A stretch of 64,000 nt of DNA from JALZMG01 sp963739975 (lineage in GTDB: Bacteria > Actinomycetota > Acidimicrobiia > Acidimicrobiales > Ilumatobacteraceae). The position numbers and the translations under genes are program-made. The notes below the pieces were generated by a model that had not been told where the DNA came from, searched no databases, and worked only from the letters and a program-made list of their open reading frames with translations. This document shows, piece by piece, positions 60,259-64,000 of this stretch. The stretch spans positions 534,912 to 598,911 of the forward strand of contig CAVUCK010000005.1 in assembly GCA_963739975.1 (NCBI GenBank). The letters run 5' to 3'. Position 1 is the first letter of the stretch. Each line of letters opens with the position of its first letter.

Positions 60259-61170
60259 TCAGCCGCCGGCGACGAAGGCGACTACGACGTACGCTGCGTG
60301 GCGGTCGAAGTTCTCTCGACGGCGGTCATAGATGGTCGTCGTGCGGGGATCGGCGTGACGAGCGGCGATCTGCACATCGCGTAGAGGGACTCCGGCGTCC
60401 AGGGCCGCCATGATGAACCCGGCGCGCAACATGTGTGGGTGCACGGAGCCCAACCCGGCTCGCTTGCCGATGGATCGCACCCATCGATGAGCGGTGCGGC
60501 GGTCGAGGCGCTGGCCGTCGTGGCGGCAGATGATGGGGCCTTCGTGGCGTTCACCCACGGCGAGGTCGATCGTACGGGCAGCCCGCGGCACCAGAGGGAT
60601 GAGCGCTGGCTTGTTGCCCTTGCCGAGGATGCGCAACGTGCGGTGTCCTCGTTGGAAGCCAAGATCCTCGACGTTGGTCCCGCACGCCTCCGACACGCGC
60701 AGGCCGTTCAGCCCGAGGAGCACGGCAAGCGCGGCGTGGGAGTGATCGAAGCGCTCGGCAGTGAACAGGAAGGTGCCAAGTTCGCCGCGATCCATGCCGT
60801 GGCCCTCGCTTGGCTGCACCTTCGGTCGGCGGACGTACTGGGCGGGGTTCGACGGGATGCGCCCGTCGATGTGCGCGAACCGGTAGTAGCCGCACACTGT
60901 CGACAGTCGCCGGTCGATCGTCGAGGCCGCCAAGCCGCGGTCCTCCATCCAGCCGCGGTAGAGCTCGATGTGGGGTCGCGTCGCGGCCAGCACGGTCAGG
61001 CCGACATCGGCCGACCACTGGAAGAAGCCACGAAGATCGTGGCGATAGGCGTCAAGGGTTCGGCCGCTGTAGCGAGCAAGGAACGCAGCCGCAGCCAGCT
61101 GCGCCTCATCGAACGCACCGTCCGCGTCCAGCCTCTGAAGAGACGTCGGTGTCGAGTAGATCGTGGTCAT
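60259..61170 (-). CDS. XerC-like tyrosine recombinase next to direct repeat
   Basis: 303 aa. FLARYSGRTLDAYRHDLRGF, WMEDRGLAASTIDRRLSTVC; catalytic part LLGLNGLRVSEACGTNVEDL (Arg I), LGKGNKPALIPLVPRAA (Lys), HPHMLRAGFIMAALDAGV (H-x-x-R), AARHADPRTTTIYDRRREN (His, Tyr). Complete. GAGGAGG precedes the ATG. Same family as the genes at 47671 and 56099 but less alike. With the 49-bp repeats at 60186 and 63786 it may form a mobile unit with the four genes to its right. Confidence 0.9.
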   Translation of the reverse strand: MTTIYSTPTSLQRLDADGAFDEAQLAAAAFLARYSGRTLDAYRHDLRGFFQWSADVGLTVLAATRPHIELYRGWMEDRGLAASTIDRRLSTVCGYYRFAHIDGRIPSNPAQYVRRPKVQPSEGHGMDRGELGTFLFTAERFDHSHAALAVLLGLNGLRVSEACGTNVEDLGFQRGHRTLRILGKGNKPALIPLVPRAARTIDLAVGERHEGPIICRHDGQRLDRRTAHRWVRSIGKRAGLGSVHPHMLRAGFIMAALDAGVPLRDVQIAARHADPRTTTIYDRRRENFDRHAAYVVVAFVAGG

Positions 61171-61307
61171 GGTGGAACCTCCTCATGGTGGGAGGCCCAG
61201 GGAACACCTCGCCGTGGACCGGCGTTTGAGGGCACAGCGGTGCGATGTTCGGGCGTGCGGAACTCGGAAACGTCGGTGGATCGACCGGGCGGCCCGGAGA
61301 TGGGGTG

Positions 61308-61727
61308 TCAGGAGGGCAGTGCGCCGAGCTGGCGAAGCATGGTCAGGTCGTCTCGCACCGCCCAGCGCTCCGCGATTCGGCCGCCTTCGAACCGGTACAT
61401 GGCGGCGAAGCTTCGGCTGTATTCGCCGGGGGCTGCCTCGATGCCCATGAAGCGTCCGCCGTGCCAGCGTCCGTGACGGACGCCGTACTGGACGACATAG
61501 TCACCGTCGGCAACCACGACCAGTTCCCGCCAGCCCTCGTGTGTCATCTGCTGGCGGCCCATCGTCTCAAGGAACTCACGTGTGCCCGCCAGCCCGGCCG
61601 GTCGATCAGCGGCGATCGCATGGTTCACCATGTCGGGCGTGCAGAGCCGGTCGAGCGGCGTCAGGTCGTCCGCGCCCAGTAGCAGGTCGAACTCAACGAG
61701 CACCCGCTTGTTCTCCTCGACGCTCAT
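61308..61727 (-). CDS. SnoaL-like / NTF2-fold polyketide-cyclase-like protein
   Basis: 139 aa. EENKRVLVEFDLLLGADDLT, CTPDMVNHAIAADRPAGLAG, FLETMGRQQMTHEGWRELVV, ADGDYVVQYGVRHGRWHGGR, RSFAAMYRFEGGRIAERWAV follow the SnoaL pattern with the expected H and the W..D pair. Acts on an unknown small molecule. GAGGAGG before the ATG supports the start. Inside the 60.2-63.8 kb unit bounded by direct repeats. Confidence 0.8.
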   Translation of the reverse strand: MSVEENKRVLVEFDLLLGADDLTPLDRLCTPDMVNHAIAADRPAGLAGTREFLETMGRQQMTHEGWRELVVVADGDYVVQYGVRHGRWHGGRFMGIEAAPGEYSRSFAAMYRFEGGRIAERWAVRDDLTMLRQLGALPS

Positions 61728-62090
61728 CGGCGGCCTCCTCGTACCCGGGACGAGCATCCAGTCTCGCGACATCGCGTCGGTTGACGCGCCAGTGTTGTAC
61801 TGCCGCCCTGCGACGACGCAGTGAGCGCCGAGCCGTCTGATCGGTCGCGCTCGCGGGAGGCAGCATCCCGAGCGACTGAAGTCCCGGCAGCGCTCATCGA
61901 CCCGGCGGTAGGTGACGCGCCTCCAGAGAACTTTCGAGGTTGTGTCCAGCGATGTGTTTTGAGCGGGATGTCGGGGTTCGGGATCTGGCAATTCGCTGTT
62001 AGCGATGCGTTAAGGCGGGATGGCTTGGCCGACCGGTGCGGGTGACCGGTCTGGCCGACCGTCGCTTGCGAGCCCACACGCGGGTGCTGC
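61728..62090. other. Spacer without gene
   Basis: 363 bases; no coding or repeat feature seen apart from a GC-rich low-complexity part. Confidence 0.4.
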
Positions 62091-62555
62091 TCAGATGGTG
62101 CTCCGGTTGGCGACATTTGTCGCCTCTTCGAGCGCCTCGCCCTGGAGGTGCTTGTGGTACCAGAGGACGTCCGTTCCGGATGGGAAGTCCTCGACTCGGC
62201 CCACTAGTGCGTAGCCGTTGCGTTCATAGAGGTCTCGGGCCTGGAAGTCGTAGGTGAAGTGGACGGTCTGTGAGCACCCGCGCTCGGCTGCCTCGGCTTC
62301 GGCGGCGGCGAGCAGCCTTGTCGCGAGGCCGCGCCCACGAAGGCTCGGTGCGACCCAGAGACTCTGCAGCTCGCAGCAGTTGCCCCAGGTCCATCCGCTG
62401 ATGCCCGCGACGACTGTCCCCGCGTCGTCCCGGACGAAGATCGCGAGCTCGACTTCGTCACCGAGTGCCATTGCGGCAGACGCCTCACGACGGATCTGCG
62501 TCTCCAGGAGTTCGATGTCGAGTGGATCGGGATGGTCCTCGACGTGGAACTCCAC
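62091..62555 (-). CDS. GNAT-family N-acetyltransferase
   Basis: 154 aa. ELAIFVRDDAGTVVAGISGW, CCELQSLWVAPSLRGRGLAT (the R-G-x-G-x-A/G acetyl-CoA loop), RLLAAAEAEAAERGCSQTVH and FQARDLYERNGYALVGRVED. Acetylates an amine of unknown kind. Sixteen bases after the SnoaL-like gene at 62571, so the two are probably co-transcribed. Confidence 0.85.
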   Translation of the reverse strand: MEFHVEDHPDPLDIELLETQIRREASAAMALGDEVELAIFVRDDAGTVVAGISGWTWGNCCELQSLWVAPSLRGRGLATRLLAAAEAEAAERGCSQTVHFTYDFQARDLYERNGYALVGRVEDFPSGTDVLWYHKHLQGEALEEATNVANRSTI

Positions 62556-62570
62556 AGCCGACCGAGTTCC

Positions 62571-62987
62571 TCAGACGCCGACAATCTGCTCGATCAGGGA
62601 CACGTCGTCGAAGTATGTCCGGTACGACCGGATCTTCCCGTCGCGGAAGTCGGCCACAGTGACGCCAGGCAACTTGACGTGGCGTCCCGTCGCTTCCAAC
62701 ACGGCGTCCTCATCAAGGACGAGTGGTCCAGTGTGATCGGCTTCGATGACCCACTCGGCAAATGCCTTGTTGCCCACTTCGTCGATTCCCCTGTACAAGA
62801 TGACGACGTTGGAGAAAGCTACGTCGCGGAGAGCGGCGAGGGCCGCGAGTGCTTCCAGCCCTGAGACGGTGGCATAAGGCGACCAACCGACGACATCATC
62901 GGTGAACAGGGTACCGAGATCAACGGATCCACCAGCCACCTCGGCATCGATTGCCTTCGACAATACATCTTTGCGCGATTCACTCAT
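62571..62987 (-). CDS. SnoaL-like / NTF2-fold protein
   Basis: 138 aa. KAIDAEVAGGSVDLGTLFTD, DVVGWSPYATVSGLEALAAL, SNVVILYRGIDEVGNKAFAE, WVIEADHTGPLVLDEDAVLE, VTVADFRDGKIRSYRTYFDD are typical of the fold. A third such protein in the window and the first gene of the pair with the GNAT enzyme. Function unknown. Confidence 0.8.
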   Translation of the reverse strand: MSESRKDVLSKAIDAEVAGGSVDLGTLFTDDVVGWSPYATVSGLEALAALAALRDVAFSNVVILYRGIDEVGNKAFAEWVIEADHTGPLVLDEDAVLEATGRHVKLPGVTVADFRDGKIRSYRTYFDDVSLIEQIVGV

Positions 62988-63048
62988 CGAAGTCCCCTAT
63001 CCCTGTCGGAAGCGATCCAACCAACAGCTCGTGAAATCCAACGAATGC

Positions 63049-63303
63049 TCAGGACCCGAGCACCTTCGCCTTCGCCGCCGTGAACTCATCGTCCGAAAGC
63101 ACGCCTGAGGCGTGCAACTGCGCGAAGTGCTCAATCTCGTCCGCCGGGCTCGCCGGAGGCGGCGCATACTGCACCTCGGAGTCGTACACCGGCCCCTCGT
63201 CATACGCCGGCTCCTGTTGCTTTGCTCTGTGATGAGCGATCGCCCCTCCAGCCACGGCTCCAGCAACGAGCCCACGGCGCCTTGCCCTTCGCCTCATCCC
63301 CAT
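63049..63303 (-). CDS. SHOCT-domain protein
   Basis: 84 aa. A basic N-terminus (RRRARRRGLVAGAVAGGAIA) with a short hydrophobic stretch, an acidic linker, and the SHOCT motif DEIEHFAQLHASGVLSDDEF followed by TAAKAKVLG. SHOCT domains sit in small membrane-linked proteins and bind partners. GAGGAG precedes the ATG at 63303. Last gene of the unit bounded by direct repeats. Confidence 0.82.
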   Translation of the reverse strand: MGMRRRARRRGLVAGAVAGGAIAHHRAKQQEPAYDEGPVYDSEVQYAPPPASPADEIEHFAQLHASGVLSDDEFTAAKAKVLGS

Positions 63304-63687
63304 CGGGAACTCCTCACGACTCGTTCGACCGACCACGACCTGGCCGAGCGACCTACCGACCGGACACTACACGCGGCCCACGATGCGACAATTGCGGACA
63401 CCGACCAGGAACCCGCGCAGGACGGTTCGACCGCAACTGCATCCGTTGGACACGGATAGCAAGCACTTCGACGGCATCGTCGCCGCCGACTTCGACCTGC
63501 GCACCGTGTCCGCTATGCGGCCGGCCTCGACGCGGTCGGCGTGTGGGGTGGGTGGCCGGCTTCTCCCGCAGCCGGGTCGAGCGCGGCGAGTCACGGCCCT
63601 TCCACACAAGCGACGTCCGATATCGCGAGCACGGGATCGCACCGATCTCAGCCCTCGAGGATGCCACCGAAGCGCCGTGTGTCCCGG

Positions 63688-63721
63688 GGACAGAGTGCTC
63701 GCGATCGCGAGCACTCTGTCC
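63688..63721. repeat. Perfect 34-bp palindrome
   Basis: Two 17-base halves with no loop: GGACAGAGTGCTCGCGA and its exact reverse complement. It is 65 bases before the 49-bp repeat. Could be a binding site for a dimeric recombinase or partition protein. Confidence 0.8.
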
Positions 63722-63785
63722 GTGAGGCGCTTCGGGGCACCGGCTCCGGACGACGGATACGGGCGCGGCAAGAGCGTCTCGAAAT

Positions 63786-63834
63786 GTCCCCGAACGCGCG
63801 GACATATCCGCGTGGGGCATCGCCCCAAAGTGCC
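63786..63834. repeat. 49-bp direct repeat, right copy
   Basis: Matches 60186-60234 at 43 of 49 bases. In this copy two small stems are perfect: CGCGGA-CATA-TCCGCG and GGGGC-ATC-GCCCC, so differences between copies tend to keep or improve pairing. Confidence 0.85.
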
Positions 63835-63935
63835 GTTCTCGGACAGCGAACGTTTGCACCGAACGACATCTCTTGGTCGTGAGCCAGAGCGCCACGCCGC
63901 CATCTCGGAGGCTGCAGCCCGTGTTCCCCAAAGCG

Positions 63936-63946
63936 ATAGTGGCACG
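63936..63946. promoter_or_regulatory. Third ATAGTGGCACG box
   Basis: Exact match to the two tandem boxes next to the tRNA-Gly fragment at 33218 and 33229. As an integrase arm site it would mark the nearness of the island's right end. Confidence 0.4.
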
Positions 63947-64000
63947 GTTAAGCGCGATGCGTTCGGAGCGGAACCCGGTTCTGGCACCCTGGCGTTTTCT

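Larger units (their letters stand above)
33068..64000. mobile_element. Putative tRNA-Gly-integrated genomic island (left end to window end)
   Basis: The left end has a tRNA-Gly 3' fragment, tandem arm-like repeats and a tyrosine integrase. The content differs from the left 33 kb: recombinases, an IS110, broken genes, long spacers, dispersed repeats and isolated accessory genes. The right end is not reached, although an arm-like copy at 63936 hints that it is close. The extent is an inference. Confidence 0.55.
63304..64000. other. Right-hand spacer with several repeats
   Basis: No gene with conserved motifs in about 700 bases. It carries the perfect palindrome 63688-63721, the right copy of the 49-bp direct repeat and an ATAGTGGCACG box at 63936. 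Confidence 0.55.

Noticed and set aside
63353..63987. Overlapping open frames of 190-200 codons on the minus strand
   Set aside because: Two frames overlap each other, cross the palindrome and the 49-bp repeat, and have no recognisable domain.

Overview
The window is high-GC DNA from an actinobacterium. CarD, a SigB/SigF-type partner-switching module, F420-type nitroreductase and PPOX folds, a rimO-pgsA-cinA order and a SARP/AfsR regulator all fit. The gene mix suggests an Acidimicrobiia-like lineage, but this is inference from content; no marker gene settles it.

From 1 to about 33.0 kb the DNA reads as ordinary chromosome. It holds the end of rimO, then pgsA, cinA, a tRNA-Arg that overlaps cinA, a polytopic membrane protein and carD. 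A TetR regulator stands divergent to a SnoaL-like gene. A stress-sigma module (6.9-10.7 kb) has a STAS antagonist, two anti-sigma ATPases, a LuxR-type response regulator, a SigB/F sigma factor and a YihY membrane protein. An oligopeptide-type ABC transporter (11.4-16.6 kb) is followed by an opposing cluster with a Na+/H+ antiporter, two peptidases, an SDR and an aldehyde dehydrogenase. Then come a VOC protein, a nitroreductase, a large AfsR-like regulator, a tautomerase, a cupin, a nitronate monooxygenase, a DinB-like protein, a decayed ZIP transporter and a DHFR-like protein.

At 33.07 kb there is a 3' half of a tRNA-Gly(TCC) gene next to a phage-type integrase and a tandem repeat that looks like integrase arm sites. 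From here to the window end the DNA looks like an integrated island. It holds single accessory genes (two P450s, MalT-like LuxR with MMPL transporter, C45 acyltransferase with MarR, alpha/beta hydrolase, cupins, OsmC, methyltransferases, SnoaL and GNAT proteins), three XerC-like recombinases (one broken), an IS110 transposase, a broken toxin-like nucleotidyltransferase with its small partner, and many non-coding spacers. The spacers carry an imperfect repeat family with hairpins, so genes and repeats alternate as in a cassette array, although no canonical integron attC or IntI is seen. A 49-bp direct repeat brackets the last recombinase and four small genes (60.2-63.8 kb).

Many genes, both core and accessory, carry single-base frameshifts. 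Either the assembly is unpolished or decay is widespread; affected genes are marked individually.
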